IMG/VR virus record: IMGVR_UViG_3300021182_000017
Span: 1 to 47,657 of that record
Source: a virus
Strand: one strand, 5' to 3'
DNA: 47,657 nt
The notes beneath the pieces are model-generated. The model saw only the letters and a list, made by a program, of their open reading frames with translations. It was not told where the DNA came from and did not search any database. Shown here piece after piece: positions 24,463 through 32,306 of this stretch. A program made the translations under genes and the position numbers. Each line of letters starts with the position of its first letter. Position 1 is the stretch's first letter.

Positions 24463-27400
24463 ATGCCTAACGTCTTCGACGTTACCGACGACTCAGCGCC
24501 GATAACCGGAACTACTGTAGCTCCGATAGTAGACCCTAGTGCTACCCCAGCAGCGCCACAGACTGCGCTTAAAGGACTGCCACAGGGAATGCCTATGGCT
24601 ACAGCGTTCGGTGCGGCGCAGAAGAAGTCAGCCCTTGACGCGAAGATGGGTTGGTACGGCGGGCTATATAAACAGTTGGTAGATAACAAGTACGCGGCAT
24701 CCCCAAACGAAGCCGCGCAATTAGTATACGATTCGGCTAGAGCGCAAGGGTTACCACATGAGATAGCGCAACTTCATGCTAGTCGATTATCCGTGGCAGC
24801 CAGTCAGCCAGATATTCAAGCGTATCAGGCAGATCCTACCGGAACTCGTGCGCTAGAAACTAGGCGCAGATACGGCTCTAATATAATTGGCGGATTGCGC
24901 GACTTTGCCGGTGAGGCTGAAAGCAGTACGGCGCAGGCCCTGGCTGGCGTATCGGGAGTACTTGGCGCTACGAATGCGCAGAAGCATTTCGCTGATATAG
25001 CACAACAGAACGCGTACGAGCAAGAAGGCCAACAGACTATACCCGGCGCTAGATTTGTAGGCGGCATGGTTCCATACGTTCTCGCGCCCGAAGCTGCAGC
25101 AGCCCCGGCCGCTGGTGTACTTATGGGCGGACAATCAGCGCAGCAAGCGTTCGATGCAGGGCATGGACGAGGCGCGGCAACGATAGCTGGAGTAGTAGGC
25201 GGAGCTACCGGAGCAGTACTACCGGGTGTTACTGGGCAGTTTACTGGCAGAATAGCAGCACCGTTAGCGCGTCCGGGCACGGTGATGGGCCAGGCCGCAG
25301 AAGGTGTCGGCGCTGGCGCAGGATTGGCTGGATCTCAGGTAGCTAGCGGATTGTCGATTGGTGACACCGAGATGGCGCAGCAAGGTGTTGACAGTGGCCC
25401 AGAACAGATGGGCGCTATGGGAGTTCTTACTCCTCTGATGGCTGCATTCCGTAGAGGTGCCCCGCCCAAACCTGTGTCAGTAGCTAAGACCCACGCGGGC
25501 GATACAGTACATGTAGAAGAAGCACCGTTACCGCCGCAGATGGCCCCGCCTCCTCCGATGGACGCGGCGCCGCAGCAGCCTATTGTAGCGCCTACTAAAG
25601 AAGGTGGCGGTACTATCGCGGCTACAGGTCAGCCAGTAGTGGATCCTAAGATAGCTCCAGTTGATCGCCCAGGCATCGCGGCGCACGAAACGGCAGAGCG
25701 CGCTACGATGGATCAGTTAGCGGCTCAAGGTGCCCCAGTTGAAGAGCAGTATAACAAAGGACATGACGCGGGAAACACTGCTGAGGATACGGTAGTAGCC
25801 GCGCAGGGCATGGATCCTAAGTCGCATCAAGCCCGTGTCGCTGGCGACATGGCACAGATCGAAAAGCAAGGCGTCGAACCAGCAGGTATGGACGAGCGTC
25901 CAGCTATGGTCAACGCTAAAGAAGGTAGCAAAACTTTAGCCCAAGGAGAATCAGATGTTCCCCAACCAAATGTCACAGGCGTTCAAGCCCCGGACCAAAG
26001 GGTCAACGCCACAACGCGTACAAGCGAAAGCGAAGGCCAAACAGGCCGCGGACGCGAAGTCGCCCAAGGGCAAGATGCCACCGCAAGCCGCGAACAAGTA
26101 CGCCCCGCAGCCGAAGGGCCAACCATTCCCAACAACGAAGGCCAGCCAAGCCCAGTGCTAGGTGAGGACGAACCGGTAATGGCCGGTCGTATGTGGAATC
26201 CTTCAACTAAGAAATGGGAGGCCCCCTCGAAACTCGCGCATCTAAAACCGGAGACGCGCAAGTGGGTAGAGTCGCAGTCGCCTGAAGTACGTAAGGCTAT
26301 TCAACCGGATGTTGAGCACCTTCGCGCTAACCCCGATCCGGTCGGCGAACTAGGCAACTTGAAGATGAGCGCGGATAGCGCGGTGCGTAAAGCCGTTAAG
26401 GCTAAGGCCGTAGAAGCGCCCGTAGCCGTAGCGCCGCCAGAAGAGATTGAAGTAACCCCTGGTATGAAGCGCGCGGCGAAGAAAGAAATTGTCGAACGTG
26501 TAGACGCGGGCGAAGATAAACTTAAAGTTATTAAAGAAGTAGCCGATAAACTAGGCGTTCCTGCAGACAAACTAATAGTCATGTCGCCCAGGGAACGTCA
26601 GGTTTTATCGCGCTCGCGTAAAGCTAAAGTTACTCCTGCGGCCGAAGCGCCGACTAAAGATATACCACCTCGGCTATCTGAGTTGAGTAAAGACCTGGAA
26701 CGTACCGACCTATCAGATAAAGATCGTAAGAGTATTGACGATGAGATAGGCCGCCTTACTGGCGAAGGCATAGAACCTCGCGAGCATAAAGCCGGGCCAT
26801 TGAACGCAGATATGTATAGCGGCATCCCAGTTGATCCGGGCAAGTTGAAGAAAGCGTATAACTGGTTTATGTACGGCGGCGTACCTAAAGAGATGCGGCG
26901 CGTAGTAGAAGAGCACGGCGCACGCGGTAATGCGCTAGCGAGTCAATACACTAAAGTAGTTAACGATCTTAAAGACGCGCTTAAATCGCCCGGCGATAAA
27001 GACTTAGCACAGAAGTACTGGGCTGATCCTAGTACTCCTATTCCTGCCGATAAGGAATATGTAGCACAGGCTGTAGACAACATACGTCCAGAGTTCCGCG
27101 AACTGTCTAAACAGATTAAGGAACTACCTGGTATTTCGGATGAACTGGCCGCGTCTATAGACGAGAACATGGGCACGTACATGCGCCGCCGCTTCGCGTC
27201 AAATGAACCGACGCTAGGCGCCGCCCACCAGAAATGGGTGGATCAGAATCCTCGCGTAGTCGACGCTGCTATGGCTGAGTTGAAAGATAGCGGTCTATCA
27301 GAGGCAGACGCGCGCAATACTATATCTGACATGTTAAACGTATGGCAAACTAAAGGGGCTGGTGCTGGACCCGGTGGACCTAAAGATTCTAACGATCCAA

Positions 27401-29415
27401 GCATATTGAAGCAGCGCCTAGAACTAGGCCCGGCGGTTCGTCGTCTTAAAGGCGAGATGGTTAATCCTGTCGCCAACGCCGCAGATACCGCGGCCAAGAT
27501 GATATCGCTTATAGCCCAGCGGCACTTACAGACGGATATTGTTGACAAGTTCAATGGTACATTGATACACGAGAACGTGCCCGAAGGCGCGACCGGCATG
27601 GTCAAGACTACCATGCATGATGGTAAAGAATACTACACTACTCCTGAGATCAAGAAGTTCCTAGAGTCTCCTACTAGCACGCTTAACTACGAGACGTGGG
27701 GGCGGGTGCTACCAACGATAGGCCGCATCGCTAAGATGTCGGCGTTTGAGTTTAGCACTACTGCGTCTACGTTCTCGCAGGTATTTGGAAACATTCTGGT
27801 CGCTATGAAGAGCGGGCATCTAGTTGATCTAGCCCATCCGTTCGAGGGGCTCAACAAACTTAAAGCTATCACCAAGTGGAGTGGTAAAGACTCTACTGAT
27901 TATCGCGCTGAACTGATCCGCAATAAAGTATTTGGTTCTGACTCGGGCGACCTTAACCAGCTCGCGCATATGGCGCGGATGGCGGACAAGTCTAGCGTAT
28001 TGCAGTGGCTAGACCACATGGTCAAAGCCCCGCGTAAAATCGTAGGTTACGCCGACACGTTGACTAAGGTTAATGCGTACGAGATGGAGAAGCAACGCAT
28101 CCAGCGCACGAACCCGGAACTATCGGCAGAAGAAGTCGGTAAGATGGCGGGCGAGCGTGTGGCGGATGAGTACACTACATTCTCGCGCCAGGCCCAGGCC
28201 ACCAAGCTCGCTGCAGCCAATCCATTCGCGGGCTTCTCTGGCTTCGTCAGCGAACAGCCGCGCAACTTCTCCAACGCCGCGCGTAATGCTGTACTCGACG
28301 CTAAGAAAGATCCAGTTGGTAGTGGGCTAAAGATGCTCGGACTGGCTAGCGCGATATTCGCTACGTCAGCATTGCAAGCATATTCTAAGTGGTCCAACAA
28401 CGTGACCGATCAGGAAGACGAATCCTTCCGCGCACTAAACAAGTTTAGCAAGTACGACAAGCTGATGTATTCGCGTGACGACAAGGGCAAGTTGACAGCA
28501 GTATGTCTGGGGCGTTACGATCCTTTGAATATGTTCCAGTCAGCTATGTCTGCCGCCATGGATAGCCGTGCTGAGCCAGATGAGAGACTCATAGAAGCCC
28601 TATCTGCTATAGCCAGTCCGTATGTCGGAGGCGGCCCGGCTAAACGTGTAGTTACTGATGCGATGAAACCTGGACTATACCCAGGTGAACGCATCGGTAA
28701 AGCCGCATGGGCACTTGCTCCTAGCGCGATACGCCATGGAATAAACGCCGTGGCTGCGGATACGCCAGAAGACCGCAAGCGCGAAACTATTGCGGCCCTC
28801 ACCGGTTATGCCCCAATAGGCGCCAAGCCGGAAATGAACTTAACCTTTGCGGCTAAAGACATTAACGATGAAGCGTCTAAGGCCGTTGGGTACGTACATC
28901 GCCAAGCCTTTAAAGCTGGGGGCATGACTCCTGAACTACAGAAACAGTTGAACGACATAGAAGATAAGCGTCGTACTGATATGATACAGTTGTCGAATGA
29001 CGCCCGCAATACGGGCGTATCACAGGATGAGATTACTCGTACGTTAGGCGAACAGGCTGGCATACATAAGTTAGCAGACGTAGGCGAAACTATGCTGGGT
29101 AATGAGGCTAAAGATACCCCACCTGAAGTTGGCGTAGCCCTAAGTAAGTTAACAGACTTACGGCGTAAAGGTGCGCCGGAACTAGATGTTGGCCTAACGT
29201 TTAACGCGTTGAAGGGCCAAGATAAGGCTACGTTCTTAGAGGATAACGAATACGCTGTACGTAAAGGCGTACGTCAAGCGGCCCTATACAACGTAGCCCA
29301 GAAACTATTATCCCTAGCTAGTAGACAGCCTCCTGAAAAGCAAGCGGCGCTAGTAGCTAGGGCCAATCAGATAGTCGAACGAATCAAAGTTTTGCAAGGT
29401 ACTCCGGCAAAGTGA
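24463..29415 (+). CDS. Giant internal virion / DNA-ejection protein, 1650 aa
   Basis: This 1650-residue protein corresponds in size and place to the large T7-like core protein (gp16-like role). A Gly/Ala-rich hydrophobic region (about 190-300) could be membrane-active. A segment GIAAHETAERATMDQLAAQG near 405, followed by YNKGHDAGNTAED, resembles a HExxE-type putative metal-binding module found in some phage proteins. A low-complexity charged linker (about 480-570) hosts an overlapping frame. The last ~1000 residues are long helices with conserved-looking patches (YWADPSTPIPADKEY; FSTTASTFSQVFGNILVAMKSG). No lytic transglycosylase motif is evident. It ends the rightward arm, overlapping the convergent gene by 32 bases. 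Confidence 0.8.
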   Translation: MPNVFDVTDDSAPITGTTVAPIVDPSATPAAPQTALKGLPQGMPMATAFGAAQKKSALDAKMGWYGGLYKQLVDNKYAASPNEAAQLVYDSARAQGLPHEIAQLHASRLSVAASQPDIQAYQADPTGTRALETRRRYGSNIIGGLRDFAGEAESSTAQALAGVSGVLGATNAQKHFADIAQQNAYEQEGQQTIPGARFVGGMVPYVLAPEAAAAPAAGVLMGGQSAQQAFDAGHGRGAATIAGVVGGATGAVLPGVTGQFTGRIAAPLARPGTVMGQAAEGVGAGAGLAGSQVASGLSIGDTEMAQQGVDSGPEQMGAMGVLTPLMAAFRRGAPPKPVSVAKTHAGDTVHVEEAPLPPQMAPPPPMDAAPQQPIVAPTKEGGGTIAATGQPVVDPKIAPVDRPGIAAHETAERATMDQLAAQGAPVEEQYNKGHDAGNTAEDTVVAAQGMDPKSHQARVAGDMAQIEKQGVEPAGMDERPAMVNAKEGSKTLAQGESDVPQPNVTGVQAPDQRVNATTRTSESEGQTGRGREVAQGQDATASREQVRPAAEGPTIPNNEGQPSPVLGEDEPVMAGRMWNPSTKKWEAPSKLAHLKPETRKWVESQSPEVRKAIQPDVEHLRANPDPVGELGNLKMSADSAVRKAVKAKAVEAPVAVAPPEEIEVTPGMKRAAKKEIVERVDAGEDKLKVIKEVADKLGVPADKLIVMSPRERQVLSRSRKAKVTPAAEAPTKDIPPRLSELSKDLERTDLSDKDRKSIDDEIGRLTGEGIEPREHKAGPLNADMYSGIPVDPGKLKKAYNWFMYGGVPKEMRRVVEEHGARGNALASQYTKVVNDLKDALKSPGDKDLAQKYWADPSTPIPADKEYVAQAVDNIRPEFRELSKQIKELPGISDELAASIDENMGTYMRRRFASNEPTLGAAHQKWVDQNPRVVDAAMAELKDSGLSEADARNTISDMLNVWQTKGAGAGPGGPKDSNDPSILKQRLELGPAVRRLKGEMVNPVANAADTAAKMISLIAQRHLQTDIVDKFNGTLIHENVPEGATGMVKTTMHDGKEYYTTPEIKKFLESPTSTLNYETWGRVLPTIGRIAKMSAFEFSTTASTFSQVFGNILVAMKSGHLVDLAHPFEGLNKLKAITKWSGKDSTDYRAELIRNKVFGSDSGDLNQLAHMARMADKSSVLQWLDHMVKAPRKIVGYADTLTKVNAYEMEKQRIQRTNPELSAEEVGKMAGERVADEYTTFSRQAQATKLAAANPFAGFSGFVSEQPRNFSNAARNAVLDAKKDPVGSGLKMLGLASAIFATSALQAYSKWSNNVTDQEDESFRALNKFSKYDKLMYSRDDKGKLTAVCLGRYDPLNMFQSAMSAAMDSRAEPDERLIEALSAIASPYVGGGPAKRVVTDAMKPGLYPGERIGKAAWALAPSAIRHGINAVAADTPEDRKRETIAALTGYAPIGAKPEMNLTFAAKDINDEASKAVGYVHRQAFKAGGMTPELQKQLNDIEDKRRTDMIQLSNDARNTGVSQDEITRTLGEQAGIHKLADVGETMLGNEAKDTPPEVGVALSKLTDLRRKGAPELDVGLTFNALKGQDKATFLEDNEYAVRKGVRQAALYNVAQKLLSLASRQPPEKQAALVARANQIVERIKVLQGTPAK
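25955..26161 (+). CDS. Possible overprinted gene inside the giant virion protein gene, 68 aa
   Basis: In the +1 frame of the host gene, AAGGAG lies six bases before ATG. The frame reads 68 residues, strongly basic and Lys/Pro/Gln/Ala-rich (MFPNQMSQAFKPRTKG; AKAKAKQAADAKSPKGKMPPQ). Its codons end mostly in G or C and look like a natural gene, while the main frame here is a low-complexity linker with relaxed constraint. The product would be a small basic, perhaps DNA-binding or virion-packaged, protein. It could also be chance. Confidence 0.4.
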   Translation: MFPNQMSQAFKPRTKGSTPQRVQAKAKAKQAADAKSPKGKMPPQAANKYAPQPKGQPFPTTKASQAQC

Positions 29416-29812
29416 CCCAATCGCTGGGGGTCTTACGGTAGAACCATATCATCGCTTCGCATTCGCGTAGGTCCTTCTGCTTCTGTTGGCATCCGGCCAT
29501 TGCGTGACGAGTCTTTAAGTCGTACCCCTTAGTCCATTTAGACGAGGGGGCGACTAATATCTGAGCAAAGGTACATCCTAATTCTAGGTACACGCATTGT
29601 GTGACGTTCCAGATAGTCCACTTACGTTTGTTGTAGGCGATGGCTTTATTACCGTCTGGCGTGTAGTCTACTGGTGAGGCGATCTCAAATAGGATAGTCT
29701 TGTAATCGTCCAGATCACACAGCCACCCCGCCGCAGCTTTAAGCACTATATTACCTGTATCATTAACAGCGTAATGCTTCTTGAAATCGCAGTCAATAGC
29801 TAAGATACTCAT
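29384..29812 (-). CDS. RuvC-like Holliday-junction resolvase candidate, 142 aa
   Basis: The N-terminus MSILAIDCDFKKHYAVNDTG is the first acidic beta-strand of an RNase H/RuvC fold (Asp7, Asp9). It is followed by a second strand KTILFEIASP with Glu near residue 43. The C-terminal helix KDLRECEAMIWFYR provides the usual late acidic residues. The 142-residue size suits phage resolvases, which trim branched DNA before packaging. CxxC-like cysteines are absent. Its start overlaps the upstream micro-gene by four bases (ATGA). It is the last gene of the leftward arm. Confidence 0.6.
   Translation of the reverse strand: MSILAIDCDFKKHYAVNDTGNIVLKAAAGWLCDLDDYKTILFEIASPVDYTPDGNKAIAYNKRKWTIWNVTQCVYLELGCTFAQILVAPSSKWTKGYDLKTRHAMAGCQQKQKDLRECEAMIWFYRKTPSDWVTLPEYLAKL
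29414..29432. terminator. Weak hairpin at the convergent gene junction
   Basis: GACCC and GGGTC flank a nine-base loop, where the rightward and leftward arms meet. There is no clear T tract, so it is at best a weak bidirectional terminator. Confidence 0.3.
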
Positions 29813-29901
29813 GGGTTACTCGGTGAACGTGGGGGATTGCGGTCCTCGAATATCATCCAGGTCACGAAGAATATTACTAGCATTACTATAGGCGTCGTCA
29901 T
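29809..29901 (-). CDS. 30-aa single-span membrane micro-protein
   Basis: An ATG with GAGGA upstream opens a 30-codon frame: MTTPIVMLVIFFVTWMIFED followed by a polar Pro/Ser/Asn tail. Residues 4-18 form one hydrophobic helix. Both ends are ATGA overlaps, with the 66-aa gene before it and the resolvase after it, so the frame is stitched into a coupled chain. That makes chance unlikely. A role at the inner membrane is inferred; nothing indicates a specific function. Confidence 0.6.
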   Translation of the reverse strand: MTTPIVMLVIFFVTWMIFEDRNPPRSPSNP

Positions 29902-30098
29902 TGTTTCCTCACTGGTAGCAGCGTGAAGTCAAACTTATCGCAACGTATAGGACACACCGAGGTACGAGAGTACACTACTGTCTTACGCCGGTTAACGTAA
30001 CATGTAAACACAAACCATTCTACTCTACGTGACAAATCCCACGACTGCCGTATCGGCGTGGGATCCTCTTCAGAATGGCGAAGCGCGACGTTAGACAT
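29898..30098 (-). CDS. Hypothetical protein, 66 aa
   Basis: Not recognised. The 66-residue protein begins at an ATG overlapping the metallophosphoesterase stop (TAATG), with AAGGTGA as ribosome binding site. Two late cysteines and charged segments (RRVEWFVFTCYVNRRKTVVYSRTSVCPIRCDKFDF) suggest a small beta-rich, possibly metal-binding domain (CYV...CPIRC). It belongs to the coupled chain with the phosphoesterase and the membrane micro-protein. Confidence 0.6.
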   Translation of the reverse strand: MSNVALRHSEEDPTPIRQSWDLSRRVEWFVFTCYVNRRKTVVYSRTSVCPIRCDKFDFTLLPVRKQ

Positions 30099-30796
30099 TA
30101 GCTCACCTTACCTGTCCATCGGCCCCGTCTATTCGTCCACATAGGTGTATGAATAGCGAGGCCATCAATGATAACCCCGCAGCCAAGAACAGGACGAGCA
30201 AGATCGAGATGGTTGTAGGCGAATGCCAGACTGTCGCTATCAATAAGACACCCAACAGTAATACCAAACAGCCTGCCGCGAGGACTGTTAAGCCAAACGG
30301 TATCTGCTTCAGAGTGGTAGTGACCTTGTACGATGCACGCTCCCCCGACACGGGCCAGTGCGCTCCGCACATTCTTGCCGAATTGATGGCGGAATAGGAC
30401 GGGGATCTTATCTCCGACGTATTCAACGATCTCATCGTGCCACGTCCAGTGCGGGGAGTCATAGATTTCTTGATAACTTTTAAGTACTGCTCGTGGTAGT
30501 CCGTGCTCGATGGCTCGACGATAGTAGAGAGATCCGTGATTGGACTCACAGAATCGTATGGCAGGGAACTCAGATCGTAGAGTCGACAAGTAATTTCGGG
30601 CAGCGGTTAGTTCGTCACCGGGTGACCGCAGATCAGGGTTAGGCGTATGAAACGATATTGCATGTCCATCAGCTTCGTCTCCTATGCATATGGTTTGCTT
30701 GGTTTTGTATTTGTCTCGCACAGCGCATAGGAATGCTAGCGCATCCTTATGCGTGTGAGGTGCATGAAGGTCGCTAATTACGAGTGTTGGTCGCAT
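30098..30796 (-). CDS. Calcineurin-like metallophosphoesterase
   Basis: The 232-residue enzyme has the dinuclear-metal phosphoesterase signatures in order: ISDLHAPH (Asp9, His11), GDEAD (39-43), SNHG (85-88) and GHYH (158-161). The third motif has Gly where GNHD/E usually has an acid, so specificity may differ from typical nucleases of the family. Substrates could be nucleic acid ends, cyclic nucleotides or nucleotides. It lies between the RHH and Cas4-like genes upstream and the resolvase downstream, which favours a DNA-metabolism role. It starts 19 bases inside the upstream RHH gene, with AGGATG as ribosome binding site. Confidence 0.85.
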   Translation of the reverse strand: MRPTLVISDLHAPHTHKDALAFLCAVRDKYKTKQTICIGDEADGHAISFHTPNPDLRSPGDELTAARNYLSTLRSEFPAIRFCESNHGSLYYRRAIEHGLPRAVLKSYQEIYDSPHWTWHDEIVEYVGDKIPVLFRHQFGKNVRSALARVGGACIVQGHYHSEADTVWLNSPRGRLFGITVGCLIDSDSLAFAYNHLDLARPVLGCGVIIDGLAIHTPMWTNRRGRWTGKVS

Positions 30797-30966
30797 GACA
30801 CATCCTCTACTTGTTCACGCGTACTGACTACGTCTTCCTGTGCTATCATGCGTTCTAGCGCAGCGCGTATTAGTTTGCTATGATCGTGCGCTGGGTAACG
30901 CAACTTCAACGATACCAGCGTCTCTTCGTCTTTGTCAGTAAGATATATTGTTATGCGCTTAGCCAT
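30778..30966 (-). CDS. Ribbon-helix-helix DNA-binding protein (CopG/Arc type)
   Basis: The 62-residue protein starts MAKRITIYLTDKDEETLVSLKLRYPAHDHSKLIRAALERMI. This is a textbook ribbon-helix-helix: a short beta-strand (KRITIYLT), helix 1 (DEETLVSLKLRY), a turn, and helix 2 (SKLIRAALERMIA). Such proteins bind operator DNA as dimers or tetramers and repress transcription. The acidic Cys-containing tail is unassigned. It could be the regulator acting on the GTCATACC palindromes of the control region, but no evidence links them. It is a member of a tightly packed leftward operon. Confidence 0.75.
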   Translation of the reverse strand: MAKRITIYLTDKDEETLVSLKLRYPAHDHSKLIRAALERMIAQEDVVSTREQVEDVSCDQHS

Positions 30967-30969
30967 GTA

Positions 30970-31194
30970 TTATTCGCATGAGTGCGAAGAGTCGCACGTC
31001 TCGACGGTGGGCGGAGTGCCCTCGTCGGCCATAACCATTTCTTTAAGACGTAACAGCGCGGCGCGCATAGCAGCGGTAAAGTCCTCGCGCTTTTCAGGTG
31101 GTACGTCAATCCACTGTACCCCCGTATTCATGGCGGCGTAATGGGTTTGAACCATCTCGGCCGCGCAATGTTCAAAGTTAGGCATCTCGCTCAT
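30970..31194 (-). CDS. Hypothetical protein, 74 aa
   Basis: Not recognised. The 74-residue protein has a helical middle (EKREDFTAAMRAALLRLKEMVM) and an acidic, Cys-containing C-terminus (TCDSSHSCE). It starts in an ATGA overlap with the Cas4-like nuclease and ends three bases before the RHH gene. It may assist either neighbour; there is no catalytic motif. Confidence 0.65.
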   Translation of the reverse strand: MSEMPNFEHCAAEMVQTHYAAMNTGVQWIDVPPEKREDFTAAMRAALLRLKEMVMADEGTPPTVETCDSSHSCE

Positions 31195-32006
31195 AATGAA
31201 AACCTCGGTAAGTTAGGTATGGTTGTACTATCTTCGTCCAACACTCCGGGCGCTGGAACGTATACGTCTCTGCACTGTTCGATGTAAGGGCAGAACTCTT
31301 CCCGGCAATGCGCACCCAGATGTGGCACGCAACGTTTCGGCAACTCGTTAGATCGTAAGTATTGTATGTACTGTTCAGTGTGCGACACTAGATCCTGCAT
31401 GGCAGTAGCCGTGTAGTCTATATCGCACATAACTGTCCAGCCGGCCTTGGCTGAATCAACATATAGTAGGTGCCCACTCTGCGCCCGTTTACCAGACAGT
31501 ATGTAGTACGATACCATCTGGTACACATGCGCTGGCTTCGGTCTACTATACATTGGTTTACGGCTAGTGGTCTTCAAGTCTACTATAACGTTATGGTCTC
31601 GGCTGAGGAAATCGATGTGCCCGCTGAGGAAGGGAAGATCCCATTCGGTTTCAGCGAGCCAGTCGCTTCCAACCGTGCTGAGTCGTATTGCAGCTCTTTC
31701 AGCGACGCGTTCAACCATTTCTCGGCAAACGGATGCATCTCCTCCGTGGAGTTTACTAGCTGAATTAACCTGCTCAATAGTTGGAGGTTCTGCTCTTTCA
31801 GGGAAGGTGGCATCTAGTAACTCCTGGGTTCGCCAGTGGCATAAGGTTCCGAAGTCTGCGTACTTAGAGTCAGAACCCTGCTCTATACGTTCTATATCGC
31901 CGTAGAATACGGCACGATCCATAGCCGCACGATAGTCGCATGAGAAGTAAGAACCTAGGACACTTGCCCTAGGTTTCCATTCCCGCGCTTCAGACGGTAT
32001 TGGCAC
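31191..32006 (-). CDS. PD-(D/E)XK nuclease with Cas4/RecB-type iron-sulfur cysteines
   Basis: The 271-residue enzyme starts at GTG. Cys23 at the N-terminus and Cys234, Cys239 and Cys245 at the C-terminus match the four-cysteine iron-sulfur cluster of Cas4/AddB-like nucleases. The core has GTLCH (53-57), GHIDFL (Asp132), DLKTTS (Asp143, Lys145) and Gln163 in the QMVSYY helix, completing the PD-(D/E)XK set. It should be a single-strand exonuclease acting in recombination or replication-end processing. No CRISPR array or other cas gene is present, so this is the standalone phage version. Confidence 0.85.
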   Translation of the reverse strand: MPIPSEAREWKPRASVLGSYFSCDYRAAMDRAVFYGDIERIEQGSDSKYADFGTLCHWRTQELLDATFPERAEPPTIEQVNSASKLHGGDASVCREMVERVAERAAIRLSTVGSDWLAETEWDLPFLSGHIDFLSRDHNVIVDLKTTSRKPMYSRPKPAHVYQMVSYYILSGKRAQSGHLLYVDSAKAGWTVMCDIDYTATAMQDLVSHTEQYIQYLRSNELPKRCVPHLGAHCREEFCPYIEQCRDVYVPAPGVLDEDSTTIPNLPRFSL

Positions 32007-32133
32007 GTGGCCCCCACGCTTCTCGTATCTTAGTCATTCGTAGTTCGTATAGCCCAGCGATAAGTTGTTTAAGGTTGTCTGACTGCGGGTCCTCCATTGA
32101 GTCAAGGTATGGAATGAGATATAGTATAGACAT
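31990..32133 (-). CDS. Hypothetical short protein, 47 aa
   Basis: The ATG at 32133 is favoured over an upstream extension, which would run through a terminator-like hairpin. The 47-residue product is MSILYLIPYLDSMEDPQSDN, then a helical segment (LKQLIAGLYELRMTKIREAW). It overlaps the GTG start of the nuclease by 17 bases, suggesting coupling. It is not recognised; it may be a small partner of the nuclease or merely a leader peptide. Confidence 0.55.
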   Translation of the reverse strand: MSILYLIPYLDSMEDPQSDNLKQLIAGLYELRMTKIREAWGPRANTV

Positions 32134-32140
32134 GGCGGCC

Positions 32141-32167
32141 TTAAAATAAAGCCCCGTAACGTGGGGC
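32141..32167 (-). terminator. Intrinsic terminator after the 295-aa gene (17-bp repeat copy 1)
   Basis: On the minus strand GCCCC and GGGGC form a hairpin followed by TTTATTTT. The exact 17-base hairpin GCCCCGTAACGTGGGGC recurs before the tRNA at 44508-44524. A perfect palindrome CCTATGCATAGG lies just upstream. The 172-base gap between the 295-aa gene and the 47-aa gene holds nothing else I can call. Confidence 0.65.
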
Positions 32168-32306
32168 AGACGCCTATGCATAGGTTGTCGGCTATTTACG
32201 GCCGAGCGTCAGAGCACTGTATCCCGCTCCCCGTATCCTAATAGACCCTAGGCGGTGCTACTATGGGTAACTACTCCACTCTTCAGCGTGTAGCACACTG
32301 GGGGTG

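Noticed and set aside
29384-29410. TTGCAAAACTTTG on the minus strand resembling the promoter family
   Set aside because: It lacks the correct spacing to a -10 and would transcribe antisense into the giant virion gene.
31191-32006. Evidence for a CRISPR-Cas system from the Cas4-like gene
   Set aside because: No other cas gene or array in the window; Cas4-like nucleases are common alone in phages.
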